A stretch of 64,000 bases of DNA from Paenibacillus xylanexedens (GCF_007676705.1 NZ_VEBF01000002.1:1-64000), one strand, 5' to 3'; positions 8,538-17,402 are shown, counted from the stretch's first letter. Program-made: numbers and translations. The notes: generated from the sequence alone by a model not told the origin.

Positions 8538-8694
8538 TTAAGTAAACCCCTTAATGTTTTTTGCTATGTACACAACATTAGCGATGTTAGCACAAAAAAA
8601 GAGAATAGATCTATCTGTACAATTTTCCAATTGTAGAGAGTATGAAATACTAAATAGGATCAGTCCAGTATGGAGCATGGCATGTGTAATTGAA

Positions 8695-8734
8695 AACAAC
8701 CCCAATCGTAATAAGTCGATTGGGGTTGTTTTTT
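8695..8734. terminator. Rho-independent terminator
   Basis: AACAACCCCAATCG pairs with CGATTGGGGTTGTT over an eight-base loop and is followed by TTTT. The stretch 8538-8694 around it holds no gene that I can support. Confidence 0.7.
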
Positions 8735-8813
8735 CTACATGGATTATATACTTTCAGAAGCAATGGGATTTTTCATTGTCCGTTAATCTCGGATGAATAT
8801 AAATATTTACCTC

Positions 8814-8860
8814 TTGCATAAAGAACGTGTGTTCGGCTTATAATATACAAACATACGTTC
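8814..8860 (+). promoter_or_regulatory. SOS-controlled promoter with two LexA/DinR boxes
   Basis: GAACGTGTGTTC at 8823-8834 is a perfect GAAC-N4-GTTC box between a TTGCAT -35 and the TATAAT -10 at 8839-8844. A second box with one changed base, AAACATACGTTC, lies at 8849-8860. This is the classic Bacillus DinR layout and predicts induction by DNA damage. Confidence 0.85.
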
Positions 8861-8883
8861 TTAAATGTACAGGAGTGATTTCA

Positions 8884-10125
8884 GTGTTGGCTAAGCAACG
8901 AACCATTATGCTCATCGATATGCAGTCGTTTTATGCTTCAGTCGAAAAGGTAAAAATGCCTCAATACAAAAATAGACCACTCGCCGTCGCGGGAGATCCA
9001 GCAAGGCGTTCTGGAATTATTCTTGCCGCTTGTCCATTAGCCAAAGCTAAAGGGGTATCTACCGCGGAACCACTCTGGCAGTCTCTTCAGAAGTGCCCTG
9101 AACTGATCATTGTGAGACCACACATGCAAGAATACATCGAAGTATCCACTCAAATCATGTCCATTATTGAGGAGTTCACCGATCTGGTCGAACCGTACAG
9201 CATAGACGAATTATTCGCTGATTTTACAGGGTCTATGCATCTATTCGGTAATGATCCAGTCGATTTGGCCAAGCAAATTCAAGACAAAATCTATAATGAA
9301 ACAGGTGTTTACGCGAGAGCTGGTATTGGCGAAAACAAAATCATCAGTAAACTGTGCTGCGATATGATTGCTAAAAAAGCAGAGGGGGGCATTTTCCACT
9401 TAAAGAAAGAGGAACTACACCTTCACATTGGAGATAAGCCCATCCGCGATATGTGGGGGATTGGCTCAAGAATGGAAAAACATCTGTGGAAGATGGGCAT
9501 CCGAACCATTAAAGACCTGGCAAATACGCCTCTTTCCAAATTAAGAAGTAAGTGGGGTGTTAATGGAGAAGTCATCTGGAGAGTCGCAAATGGACTCGAC
9601 AATTCGCCAGTAACCGTCAACACGCACAGTACACAAAAGGATATCGGAAACGGAATGACCCTGCCTAGAGATTTCACAGAGGCATGGGAGATCGAAGTGG
9701 TTATCCTCGATATCTGCACAGAAGTGTGTAGAAGAGCCCGCAAAAAGGGGCTGATGGGTAGTGTTGTTTCCGTGAGTGTGTCTGGAGCGGATTTTGACCA
9801 TCCAACGGGTTTTCACAGGCAGGTTAAACTGTCTGATCCTACAAACATAACTGTTGATGTGTGCAAGATAGCCAAGCGCATATTCCATCAACACTGGGAT
9901 GGGCAACCTGTGCGCCGTGTAGGTGTATCCCTTTCTCAATTATCCAACGCGGATACATATCAACTATCTTTCTTTGATGATCAGGAGCAGAAACGGGCTA
10001 TTGATCAGGTGATGGACGACATTAAGGATCGATTTGGCGACATTGCCATTCTACGAGCGAGCTCCATTACGGCTGCGGGTCAAGGGATCGATCGAGCATC
10101 TAAAATTGGGGGGCATTACAAATGA
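8884..10125 (+). CDS. uvrX: Y-family DNA polymerase, UvrX/DinB-like
   Basis: This protein of about 413 residues copies across damaged DNA. It opens with the palm motif IMLIDMQSFYASVEK, has the catalytic SIDELFADFTG, and then the helix-hairpin-helix region DMWGIGSRMEKHLWKMGI and a little-finger domain. I prefer the GTG at 8884, with AGGAG nine bases upstream, because an earlier in-frame start at 8827 lies inside a LexA box. The overlapping YolD-like gene and the two LexA boxes point to the UvrX (YqjW/YolD) SOS branch rather than housekeeping DinB. Confidence 0.9.
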   Translation: MLAKQRTIMLIDMQSFYASVEKVKMPQYKNRPLAVAGDPARRSGIILAACPLAKAKGVSTAEPLWQSLQKCPELIIVRPHMQEYIEVSTQIMSIIEEFTDLVEPYSIDELFADFTGSMHLFGNDPVDLAKQIQDKIYNETGVYARAGIGENKIISKLCCDMIAKKAEGGIFHLKKEELHLHIGDKPIRDMWGIGSRMEKHLWKMGIRTIKDLANTPLSKLRSKWGVNGEVIWRVANGLDNSPVTVNTHSTQKDIGNGMTLPRDFTEAWEIEVVILDICTEVCRRARKKGLMGSVVSVSVSGADFDHPTGFHRQVKLSDPTNITVDVCKIAKRIFHQHWDGQPVRRVGVSLSQLSNADTYQLSFFDDQEQKRAIDQVMDDIKDRFGDIAILRASSITAAGQGIDRASKIGGHYK

Positions 10126-10469
10126 GCAAAAAACTGGAGGCCAATGGATTATGGGAATCGAGCCGCATGATGCTTCCACAACATAAAGAACGGATTATAC
10201 AGCATCGTACTCAAATTCATTATCAAGCGAAACCGCTGATCCATGAAGATGAGTGGGAGATTATTGCTCAACATATAGATATGTCGCTCAATTATACGTT
10301 GCAAGCCACCTTTGAAGTGTTTCATGAGTGGGGCAATCGGTATATACATGGGATCGTCACTTCAGTCAGTACCTTTGGAAAGAAAATCAAAATTGAAATG
10401 GAGAATGGATTTGAATGGGTCGATTTTGATCAATTGGTCGCAGTAAAACTTGAAGAAGGAGGCGTGTAA
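10122..10469 (+). CDS. YolD-like protein
   Basis: The 115-residue protein has the YolD pattern: an N-terminal NGLWESSRMMLPQHKERI, then a compact beta domain ending GFEWVDFDQLVAV. YolD-like proteins are coded next to UvrX/UmuC-type polymerases in Bacillales and plasmids and probably act as a UmuD-like partner. Its ATG overlaps the polymerase stop by four bases, which fits coupled translation. Confidence 0.85.
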   Translation: MSKKLEANGLWESSRMMLPQHKERIIQHRTQIHYQAKPLIHEDEWEIIAQHIDMSLNYTLQATFEVFHEWGNRYIHGIVTSVSTFGKKIKIEMENGFEWVDFDQLVAVKLEEGGV

Positions 10470-10470
10470 A

Positions 10471-10839
10471 GTGCGACAGACTTCTGAGGAACTTTCACTC
10501 GTGAAGAGGGTGGTAGAACTCCCCTATCTTTTAGGTGCTCTGGAGGTAGATAAGCATAAAATATACGCTTCAAACTTCAAAATGAAATCTGTGTATGTTG
10601 ACTACCTGGACGGGACCCAAAAGAAAATTGCTTTAGAGATGTACAAATCGAAACAAAGGCTAAAGGAACATCATATTAAAATCATCGATGAAAAGAGATC
10701 TGAGCTGAGTTTAACGGTAGATTATTCGGTAAGAGGGTACCTTCATAAAATGACACTATTGTGGAGCAAAGTAAAAGTGGATGTAACCTTAATGCTTACT
10801 GAACATATGAACGTTGATATTACTGAATTGCCAACATGA
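10471..10839 (+). CDS. Conserved small protein in the uvrX-yolD operon
   Basis: The GTG at 10471 has AAGGAGG seven bases ahead and follows the yolD stop by one base. The product, about 122 residues, is soluble and mixed alpha/beta, with no recognised motif. Its place as third gene of an SOS-type operon suggests a role with the polymerase, but nothing in the sequence proves it. Confidence 0.7.
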   Translation: MRQTSEELSLVKRVVELPYLLGALEVDKHKIYASNFKMKSVYVDYLDGTQKKIALEMYKSKQRLKEHHIKIIDEKRSELSLTVDYSVRGYLHKMTLLWSKVKVDVTLMLTEHMNVDITELPT

Positions 10840-10929
10840 ACATGGAGTTCAAGCAGAATAAGGTATATAACCACATCGGGTGGATATAATGCATTTAAAA
10901 CCATTGTTTTCTTCTCCCAAATGGGTAAA

Positions 10930-10966
10930 CCGACCTTTGAAGTTGAAGGGTCGGTATTTTTTGTTT
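10930..10966 (+). terminator. Terminator of the uvrX operon
   Basis: CCGACCTTT and AAGGGTCGG pair around a short loop and are followed by TATTTTTTGTTT. Confidence 0.8.
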
Positions 10967-10984
10967 AATTTGACATTCAATTAT

Positions 10985-11288
10985 TATGGCAGAGTGTCAT
11001 TTGAAAGCGGAAATATCATCATACCGTTGGCATATTAAACCATATGAAATGAAAGGAATTACGAGAATGGATCAATGAATATGAATCGCCTTGGTCTGTA
11101 TTTGAAAAATTGGCTTTGGTAAACTAAACCTTACGGATCGGAACGAGATTTTACAAGTCTTTGGCAGTTTGCATAACAAACGTGGTTTCGAGGCAAGGAA
11201 GGGTTACGGTTACGAACACAGTGTTTTAAATATTACAAAAAACCATAAGACACAACATAGATACGATAATAATGGAAAAATAAGGTAA
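10985..11288 (+). pseudogene. Remnant of two overlapping genes, possibly from a transposon
   Basis: The first gene end reads SGNIIIPLAY and stops at 11038. Six bases on, an ATG at 11044 starts a second frame with an immediate stop, which continues KELREWINEYESPWSVFEKL. It then shifts frame and reads LTDRNEILQVFGSLHNKRG and on to 11288. A 60-base block (11006-11065) recurs at 59733-59792 with two changes. The EYESPWSVFEK motif reminds me of TnsD/TniQ-type targeting proteins, but I am not certain. Confidence 0.4.
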
Positions 11289-11307
11289 AAAATCATTAGG
11301 AGGAAAT

Positions 11308-11673
11308 ATGAATCAGAAAGAATTTGAATCAGTCATCAATCTCCCTGCAAATATTCGCTATGAATACTTCATCAAAAAAGTAGTAGATTCAGAAGAAGTG
11401 TGGGGCCTTTATGAGAATGGTTGGTCAGTTACTGAAGATGATAAAGGTAATAAATTACTTCCATTTTAGCCTAAGAAAGAATTCGCGGAATACTGTGCAA
11501 CTGATGGTTGGGAAATTTACTCAAGTAAAAGTATGGATTTGTACGAGTTCATAGAAGAGTTTCTACCCAATTTAAAAAAAGAGGGTTTTAAACCTTCAAT
11601 ATTCTTAAATAATGCTGATTCTGCTGTATTAGAAGTCGATATACATTTAAAGACAGAATCGTTAATTCATTAA
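11308..11673 (+). pseudogene. DUF2750-like gene with one in-frame amber stop
   Basis: AGGAGG precedes the ATG. The frame runs 121 codons to 11673, with a single TAG at 11467-11469 (codon 54). Around it the text reads VVDSEEVWGLYENGW and LLPF-stop-PKKEFAEYC. In DUF2750 proteins the stopped position is normally tryptophan (LPxWPxxEFA), so a TGG to TAG change is the simple explanation. The rest ends with YEFIEEFLPNLKKEGF, also typical of the family. The function of DUF2750 is unknown. Confidence 0.75.
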
Positions 11674-11700
11674 ACTAACGGGCAGGTTAGTTGAATAAAT
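11674..11700 (+). repeat. Repeat family B, 3-prime half only
   Basis: CTAACGGGCAGGTTAG matches the right end of the complete B copies at 17067, 28241 and 29395. It directly follows the DUF2750-like pseudogene, as the full copies follow or precede other small genes. Confidence 0.6.
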
Positions 11701-11867
11701 TGAGGAGAGGGAAGGTCAACGTGTCGGATATACAAAAATGAGTTGAATAGTAACGAGCCCAAATATAAAACTTCTTTACATAATCATAAGTTCCGTCGGG
11801 AAAATATCCTTTTTTGCCTCCGCTCACTGCATTAGGACTTCTTAACTTAGAGATCATAGCATCATGA

Positions 11868-12026
11868 GGCAAGGTAATGGACCAATCAGCTTTCATTTTA
11901 GCAAGAGACTACAATCTGCCAATGCATGTGTTTAACTTCGATAAACCAGGCTCGATGAAAGAAATTTGTGAAGGTAAGAATAACGGTACGATAATTAGTG
12001 GCGAATCATTTTCAGAGTTGGAATGA
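11868..12026 (+). pseudogene. pyrH: UMP kinase-like C-terminal fragment
   Basis: The 52 codons read GKVMDQSAFILARDYNLPM, then HVFNFDKPGSMKEIC and GTIISGE. This matches the last 50 or so residues of bacterial UMP kinase, where LKVMDxxAxxLxxDNxLPxxVFN and GTxI are conserved. A stop lies just upstream and no kinase core is present. The real pyrH sits elsewhere in Bacillales (tsf-frr region), so this is a stray copy end. The minus-strand open frame at 11687-11896 has no support. Confidence 0.7.
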
Positions 12027-12090
12027 AATATGTTAGAAATACCACTCTCCCTTGATTTAGCGGAACGATAGTTCCATAAAAGAAAAGTTA

Positions 12091-12132
12091 TAAACACAAA
12101 CCCACTCCACCAAAGGAGTGGGTTTGTGTTTA
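12091..12132. terminator. Strong symmetric terminator
   Basis: TAAACACAAACCCACTCC pairs perfectly with GGAGTGGGTTTGTGTTTA across a six-base loop. Confidence 0.75.
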
Positions 12133-12133
12133 T

Positions 12134-12492
12134 ACTGATATGTATATCTTGTGGTCAAACTGTACTTTGTGCTTAGATACATCACGGTGAACCGTATCAC
12201 AAGCAGTGGTAAGGCGAAGAATCGAGTTGAAGGTTGACGCTATAATGCTACGTTTGGAATTGGGTGCTTAAAATAAGCATTTAAACACTTATTGAAACGG
12301 CTGGCCATAGTTCGGTGAAAATACCGAACTATGGCCGTCTATGCTCGTATTTTATTTTTTAACTCCCCCTTGACATATCTACTCCAAAAATGGCCAAGTG
12401 TCCTATAGTGCCTAATGAATTAATTCGCAGTACCTCTGCCGCTTATACAGCAATCATCACCGTAAGAGAAAACACAAAAGCCCTGAACAGAA
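12134..12492. other. Gene-free stretch with one long perfect hairpin
   Basis: GGCCATAGTTCGGT (12303-12316) pairs perfectly with ACCGAACTATGGCC (12323-12336) over a six-base loop, followed about 18 bases later by a T-rich tract. I see no gene in the rest of the stretch. Confidence 0.55.
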
Positions 12493-13398
12493 CTAACCCT
12501 CGTTTATTCTTAACTTCTTGTTATAAGAACTATTTCTTGGTAATCTCTGCAAAGTAGAAAGAACTACTCCGCATACAATGAGGATGGAACCGCCAACTTG
12601 TGTGAAGGTGACTGGGGTACCGAGCATGAAATAACCAAGCAACATGGCCACAAATGGTTGGAGATTCAGAAATACCGATGCTTTGGCAGCGCCAACTTTA
12701 CGAATTTGATTGTTCCAGATGATTGCACATAAGCCTTGAATGAGCAGAGCAAAACCGATTAAGAGTACCCACCATCCCAAGGAAAGGGTGCTCTGTTCAT
12801 GAGGTTCGCGCCATGCTGCCACCGGAAATACGAGCATGCAGCCCAGCAATGTTGTATATGCAGTCGCTCCAAGTGCATCCATTTTTTCTGTGAGCTTTCT
12901 CATTAAAATGGTAGAACCAGAGAATGCGAGCATGCAAATAAACATGATTCCCATACCAGTTGTCAGTGATACATGTAATCCTCTACCTTGGCTGACTACA
13001 AAAAAGACACCGATAAGCGCAACCAGAGATCCTACCTTCATACGCAGAGTGAATGGTTCTTTTAAGAAGAGTCGCGCTAACAAAGCGGTAAATATAGGAG
13101 AGAGCGATAAAATAAGCGAAGCTGTCGTTGCATCTATCGTCTGCAAACCAGTAAAGAAAGATACCTGATGCAGCAACATCCCAATAAGAGCGAGCGGAAT
13201 TAAGTAGATGATATCCCGTGAAGTCAATCGAATCATACGTCTGGACAAGATGAGATAGCCAATTAGGAACACGGAGGAGACGGCAAGGCGGTATGCGGAA
13301 AGATGCATTGCAGGAAACTCCTGCAGCAAGAGTGAGCCGAATATGAAATTGCTTCCATAAAGAGTCGCACAAAGTAAGAGAAGCTGGTAAGTTCGCAA
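12493..13398 (-). CDS. EamA/DMT-family transporter
   Basis: The 301-residue protein has ten membrane helices arranged as two EamA repeats, the first ending near residue 140 with LVALIGVFFVVSQGRG and the second with GGSILIVCGVVLS. This family exports amino acids and other metabolites. The TTG start is preceded by GAAGG. It follows RidA by 41 bases on the same strand and may export a product of the cluster. Confidence 0.85.
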   Translation of the reverse strand: MRTYQLLLLCATLYGSNFIFGSLLLQEFPAMHLSAYRLAVSSVFLIGYLILSRRMIRLTSRDIIYLIPLALIGMLLHQVSFFTGLQTIDATTASLILSLSPIFTALLARLFLKEPFTLRMKVGSLVALIGVFFVVSQGRGLHVSLTTGMGIMFICMLAFSGSTILMRKLTEKMDALGATAYTTLLGCMLVFPVAAWREPHEQSTLSLGWWVLLIGFALLIQGLCAIIWNNQIRKVGAAKASVFLNLQPFVAMLLGYFMLGTPVTFTQVGGSILIVCGVVLSTLQRLPRNSSYNKKLRINEG

Positions 13399-13439
13399 GC
13401 CGATGAGCCTTCTTTCAAAATTTGACTAATCCAATAGCC

Positions 13440-13829
13440 TTATTGGTTAAGCTGTCGTTTGATGGCAACCAGTTCGATCTCGATTTCAGCGTTACGTGGT
13501 AGCTTAGCTACCTGTACGGTAGTTCTTGCGGGATGATGATTACCAAAATAGTGACTATAAACGTCATTCATTTGCCCGAAGTGATCTAGATTCGTCATAA
13601 AAACGGAGGTTTTCACAACGTCTTCTAGGGTGAAACCAGCTTCAGATAACACGTTCTGAAGGTTCATCAGGATCTGTTGGGTTTGTGCAATGATGCCTTC
13701 CTTTAATTGGCCTTCAGCATCTATCGGGAGCATTCCGGATGTATAAATAACATTTCCGGTAGCAATGGCTTGCGAATAAGGGCCTATTGCCGCCGGCGCT
13801 TGTGCGGATGTAATCATAGTATGATTCAT
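13440..13829 (-). CDS. ridA: RidA family reactive-imine deaminase
   Basis: The 129-residue protein is a full-length RidA/YjgF member, with the motifs AIGPYSQAIATGNVIYTSGMLP near residue 15 and RTTVQVAKLPRNAEIEIELVA at the C-terminus, including the arginine that binds the substrate carboxylate. RidA hydrolyses 2-aminoacrylate and similar imines. AGGAGG precedes the ATG. Confidence 0.93.
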   Translation of the reverse strand: MNHTMITSAQAPAAIGPYSQAIATGNVIYTSGMLPIDAEGQLKEGIIAQTQQILMNLQNVLSEAGFTLEDVVKTSVFMTNLDHFGQMNDVYSHYFGNHHPARTTVQVAKLPRNAEIEIELVAIKRQLNQ

Positions 13830-13887
13830 GGTGATTTTCCTCCTTTAATGAATATAGAATGATTGTCGTTTTTGTTCGTTTAATAAA

Positions 13888-13914
13888 GAACCCGCAGTAA
13901 TAAGCTGCGGGTTC
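13888..13914 (-). terminator. Terminator after the hydrolase gene
   Basis: GAACCCGCAG and CTGCGGGTTC pair around a seven-base loop. On the minus strand the stem is followed by TTTATT. It may partly separate hydrolase and ridA transcripts. Confidence 0.65.
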
Positions 13915-13945
13915 GAGATTGTATTAAAATCCGCTAATCGCGTCG

Positions 13946-14947
13946 TTATTGACCCGCTGGTGTGTAATTCTCGTCTAGAAATGATTGAACAGCTTGGAAC
14001 GCTTGAACTCTATTTTTTTCGAGCAGTACCATATGAGTACCTTCTCCGATTTCCACCCAACGGCGATAAGCAGCTCCAGTTAAGGAAGTAAAGAAGTTTT
14101 GTGCCAAATCTAATGGTACATCGATATCCCACTCCGCATGAATGAGGAGTACAGGTACGGTGATATCTTTAGGTTCATAGAAGGCTTTGCCAACCGTCCA
14201 ATATTCACGTATGTCTAGAATCGGTCCGTTGGTAGCGCGAATATGCTCAGGGTGTACGGTCTTGTTATTAGGATCGGAGGCCAGCGTTGCTTCAACCCAT
14301 TTTTCAAACCAACCCTCAGGGAGCAAGCTGTCACGTTTTCCTTCAGGAGCAGCACTTAACCAGCGTTCTTTAGTAGTACCTGCGGGCACAAGGCGATAAG
14401 AGCCAAGCGGGCCGCCTGTATCAATAGGGATTGGTTTGTTGCTCAGCCACTGAGGAGCGATAAGGGTTAACTTGTTCACTTTGTTATTATTACGGCTTGT
14501 ATATGCCCCAGCCACCGTACCGCCCCAAGACATCCCAAGTACATTGACCTTCGATAGATTTCGATGCTTTAGGACGAAGTCTACGGCCGAGCCAAAGTCA
14601 CGAACTCCGGTTTCTGTACGGACAAGCGGAGGATTCTGATCAGCAGGTTGCTCCATTTCTGGCGGTCTTGTGGATCCACCATAGCCACGAACATCTACTG
14701 CATAGACGTCATAACCGTGACTTGCGAGGTAATCAAGGAAGGTGAAACCGTCTAGCTCAACATCATATAGGCTGCCAATTGGATAAGTAGCACCGTGGAC
14801 CATGACGATCGTTTTCTCATTAGAGAAGACATTCATAGATGCAGGACGTTTATTAAGGACCGATAGCTCAATACCAGGCGTATCGCTAGCTATGTTAAAG
14901 TTCTCAGATACGATGGAGATAGATTTGTTGAATGTGTTGTTAGACAT
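13946..14947 (-). CDS. Alpha/beta-fold hydrolase
   Basis: The 333-residue protein has the oxyanion-side motif VMVHGATYPIGS, the nucleophile elbow GMSWGGTVAG (serine near residue 142), an acid region at HAEWDIDVPLD and the final histidine in GEGTHMVLLEKNR. It has no signal peptide, so it acts in the cytosol. It lies 26 bases after the metallo-beta-lactamase gene in the same transcript. The substrate is unknown; an ester, lactone or amide is likely. Confidence 0.85.
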   Translation of the reverse strand: MSNNTFNKSISIVSENFNIASDTPGIELSVLNKRPASMNVFSNEKTIVMVHGATYPIGSLYDVELDGFTFLDYLASHGYDVYAVDVRGYGGSTRPPEMEQPADQNPPLVRTETGVRDFGSAVDFVLKHRNLSKVNVLGMSWGGTVAGAYTSRNNNKVNKLTLIAPQWLSNKPIPIDTGGPLGSYRLVPAGTTKERWLSAAPEGKRDSLLPEGWFEKWVEATLASDPNNKTVHPEHIRATNGPILDIREYWTVGKAFYEPKDITVPVLLIHAEWDIDVPLDLAQNFFTSLTGAAYRRWVEIGEGTHMVLLEKNRVQAFQAVQSFLDENYTPAGQ

Positions 14948-14973
14948 TATATTTTTCGCCTCTCTTCAATGTA

Positions 14974-15867
14974 TTAGATAAAGCGCCAGTTGAAGCCGTC
15001 TTCGCTTCGGGTGACGTATCCCGCTGAACTCTCTGGGAAGTGCGTACTGAAATAGATAATTGGACGGTCGGCAACATATTCCAAAGCCCAGCGGCGTGAA
15101 ATTCGGGCCTGATCGCCAAATTCACAGTACATAGAATTCCAATCCGGTCGCATAACTTGGAATGGGTGATGCATGATATCGGCGCCGAACAAAGCTTCTT
15201 CACCACCCGATGAAAGACGAATAGACATTTGTCCGATACTGTGACCTGGAGTCGGAATGAATGTAAATATATCTAGAAACTTTCCGCCTTCTGGACCGAT
15301 AGTTTCCGTCAAGCCTGCCTCAACGATCGGAAGTACACTCTCTTCATAAACATTGAAATTTGCTTCATTTTCTTTGTTATGGCTCGCTTCGCTGGAGTAA
15401 TACTCTTGTTCTTTAATAGGGAATACGTACTTGGCATTGGGGAATGTAGGTACCCATTTGCCGTCAACTAGCCTCGTATTCCAACCGACATGATCCACAT
15501 GCAAATGAGTTAGTAATACGTAATCGACTTCTTCAGGAGTAACGCCCGCCTCTTGAAGTCGCTCGAGATAAGGTAGCTGCAGATTGGCAAGATCCGGATT
15601 TAGTGGCAGGTTTTTATCGTTACCTGTAGCTGTATCAATAAGAATCATATGATGGGGTGTCTTCACGACCCAGGTGCCAATACTCACGATGAGTTGCGAA
15701 TTTTCGTCAAGCAAGCCCTCAGGGAAGAATTGTTGATTCTCTTCTAATACAGAGGGATCCCACGTCCCTGGGAAATAAATTTCTGGTGGAACACCACTGA
15801 TTACCATTTCGGTGACTCGGGTAACAGTAGTATCGCCTACGGTGTAAATCTTAGGTAGCTTAGTCAT
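14974..15867 (-). CDS. MBL-fold metallo-hydrolase
   Basis: This hydrolase of about 297 residues has the zinc motif THLHVDHVGWN, a later metal histidine in PTPGHSIGQMS and an aspartate in LFGADIMHHP. The ATG at 15867 has AAGGAGG 11 bases upstream; the TTG at 15888 contains the ribosome site itself, so I reject it. The protein resembles the methyl-parathion-hydrolase and lactonase branch of the superfamily. The divergent XRE-cupin gene probably controls it. Confidence 0.87.
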   Translation of the reverse strand: MTKLPKIYTVGDTTVTRVTEMVISGVPPEIYFPGTWDPSVLEENQQFFPEGLLDENSQLIVSIGTWVVKTPHHMILIDTATGNDKNLPLNPDLANLQLPYLERLQEAGVTPEEVDYVLLTHLHVDHVGWNTRLVDGKWVPTFPNAKYVFPIKEQEYYSSEASHNKENEANFNVYEESVLPIVEAGLTETIGPEGGKFLDIFTFIPTPGHSIGQMSIRLSSGGEEALFGADIMHHPFQVMRPDWNSMYCEFGDQARISRRWALEYVADRPIIYFSTHFPESSAGYVTRSEDGFNWRFI

Positions 15868-16123
15868 ATAGCTCATCGCCTCCTTCAAAATTTCGCTGGA
15901 AATGAAATTCTATATTTAAAAAGAATTATGTGTACATGTCCCGGGAACGTATTTGCACATCAGTCTTGTTAAAATCTTAATCCAATAATGTTCTTAAATC
16001 AACGTTTTTACACCGAAATTGAACGACCGTAAGAAAGCTTGCTATTGCTAGATATTTTAATTATTATCAAATTATAAATTTCGCTGAGAGCGAAAAAAAT
16101 CAAATGTGAAGGAGACATGAAAG

Positions 16124-16669
16124 ATGAATTCTATAGGCGAGGTCATCAGAAATACCCGCAAAAAGCAGAAATTAACTCTTAAAGAAGTGGCAAAAGCAGG
16201 ATCTATCTCAGTATCTTTTCTCAGCGAAATTGAACGGAACAAAGCGAATCCGTCGATAAGTGTCCTAAAAAGGATTGCCAATGCGTTAAACGTGAATTTT
16301 ACTGATCTATTTGGAGAGAAAGAACAAAGCATCGTTGTGAGAAAAAACGAACGTAAACCGTTGGTACATTCTGAAGGCTCACGTATTACATGGTATTCCC
16401 TTAGCGAGGGAAGTAAAAATAAGATGGGACCAATCTGGGGGGTGCTTGAAGAAGGTGCGACTTCTGGTGATGTTGGCGTAGGACACAGCGAAGGAGAGGA
16501 GTTTCTGTATGTCCATTCTGGTTGCCTGGAGTTCATGCTTGGTAATGATAGATATACGTTAGAAGAGGGAGATAGTATATATTTCGATGCCAAGACACCG
16601 CATAGCTATAAGAATGTATATAAAGGTGAGACCTTGGTGATTGCCGTGTCGACGCCTCCAACTTTTTAA
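16124..16669 (+). CDS. XRE regulator with cupin sensor domain
   Basis: The 181-residue protein has an N-terminal helix-turn-helix (TLKEVAKAGSISVSFLSEIERN, residues 17-40) and a C-terminal cupin (GVGHSEGEEFLYVHSG through EEGDSIYFDAKTPHSYKN, residues 120-165). This layout is typical of PuuR/SutR-like regulators that bind small ligands in the cupin barrel. AAGGAG precedes the ATG. It is divergent from the MBL-hydrolase-RidA-EamA set and is the natural regulator of it. Confidence 0.9.
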   Translation: MNSIGEVIRNTRKKQKLTLKEVAKAGSISVSFLSEIERNKANPSISVLKRIANALNVNFTDLFGEKEQSIVVRKNERKPLVHSEGSRITWYSLSEGSKNKMGPIWGVLEEGATSGDVGVGHSEGEEFLYVHSGCLEFMLGNDRYTLEEGDSIYFDAKTPHSYKNVYKGETLVIAVSTPPTF

Positions 16670-17066
16670 GTCCAAACCGAATTATACCTTCATATAAAGT
16701 GAGCTTATGTTTTGAAATAAGTAGTATTAAAAATGACTTGTTTCTTCTTTTCGCAACCCACTTTGACCTTAGCATTTAAAATATCAGTGCAACTAGATTA
16801 CAGTTGACCACCAATTATTTACTTACGAGGAGGACTCAAAATGAAACTGCCATGAGCAGATGAAATCGAACAATGTCAAAATAGTAAGTCTGCTAAAAAC
16901 ACGTACATATTTTTACTTCAGCGTTGTTGGTTTTGTCATTAAATCAATTTATTCTCGCAAGGTAAAACGGGCTGGGAGGTTACTATTGTGTTGATAGGGA
17001 ATGCACCTTTCTTTTGGTCAAGAGTCTTCTGCAAAAGGAAAATGAAATAAAAGAGTTGATCATTGC
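16670..17066. other. Gene-free stretch
   Basis: I see no supported gene. GAGGAGGACTCAAA before an ATG at 16840 looks like a ribosome site, but the frame stops after four codons. It may be the start of a lost gene. Confidence 0.35.
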
Positions 17067-17160
17067 TAAGCTAACGGGAAACGATAGCATTGTAAAACAA
17101 AGTAAGCAACAGATCAACACGATGGGCTGCTTTTGTTCAACTAATGGGCAGGTTAACTAA
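17067..17160 (+). repeat. Repeat family B, copy 1
   Basis: This copy runs from TAAGCTAACGGGAAACGATAG to GGGCAGGTTAACTAA. Its middle is a degenerate hairpin with GGGCTGCTTTTGTT. It aligns end to end with the copies at 28241, 28869 and 29395. Confidence 0.7.
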
Positions 17161-17402
17161 ATAATTGCAGAGGTGGAGGAGTTGTTATGAGTCTTGATTC
17201 GCTTCTATTTTAATACGATTCTTTACATAGTAAGCCAAACATCCGATAAATACTTATAGTTACGATTATATCCAAGAAGGATGGTACGATAATGATAAGT
17301 CTTAAACGTATGACCGCTTGCTTAGTTTTAGCCACATTACGTTGAAGCATCGGAAGTGCTTAGAGATTTCAAGAAATGTTATTTTCCTCTATCATTACAA
17401 AA

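Noticed and set aside
11687..11896. Minus-strand frame of 69 codons over the pyrH remnant.
   Set aside because: The plus strand of the same DNA carries a recognisable UMP kinase end, so this is antisense noise.
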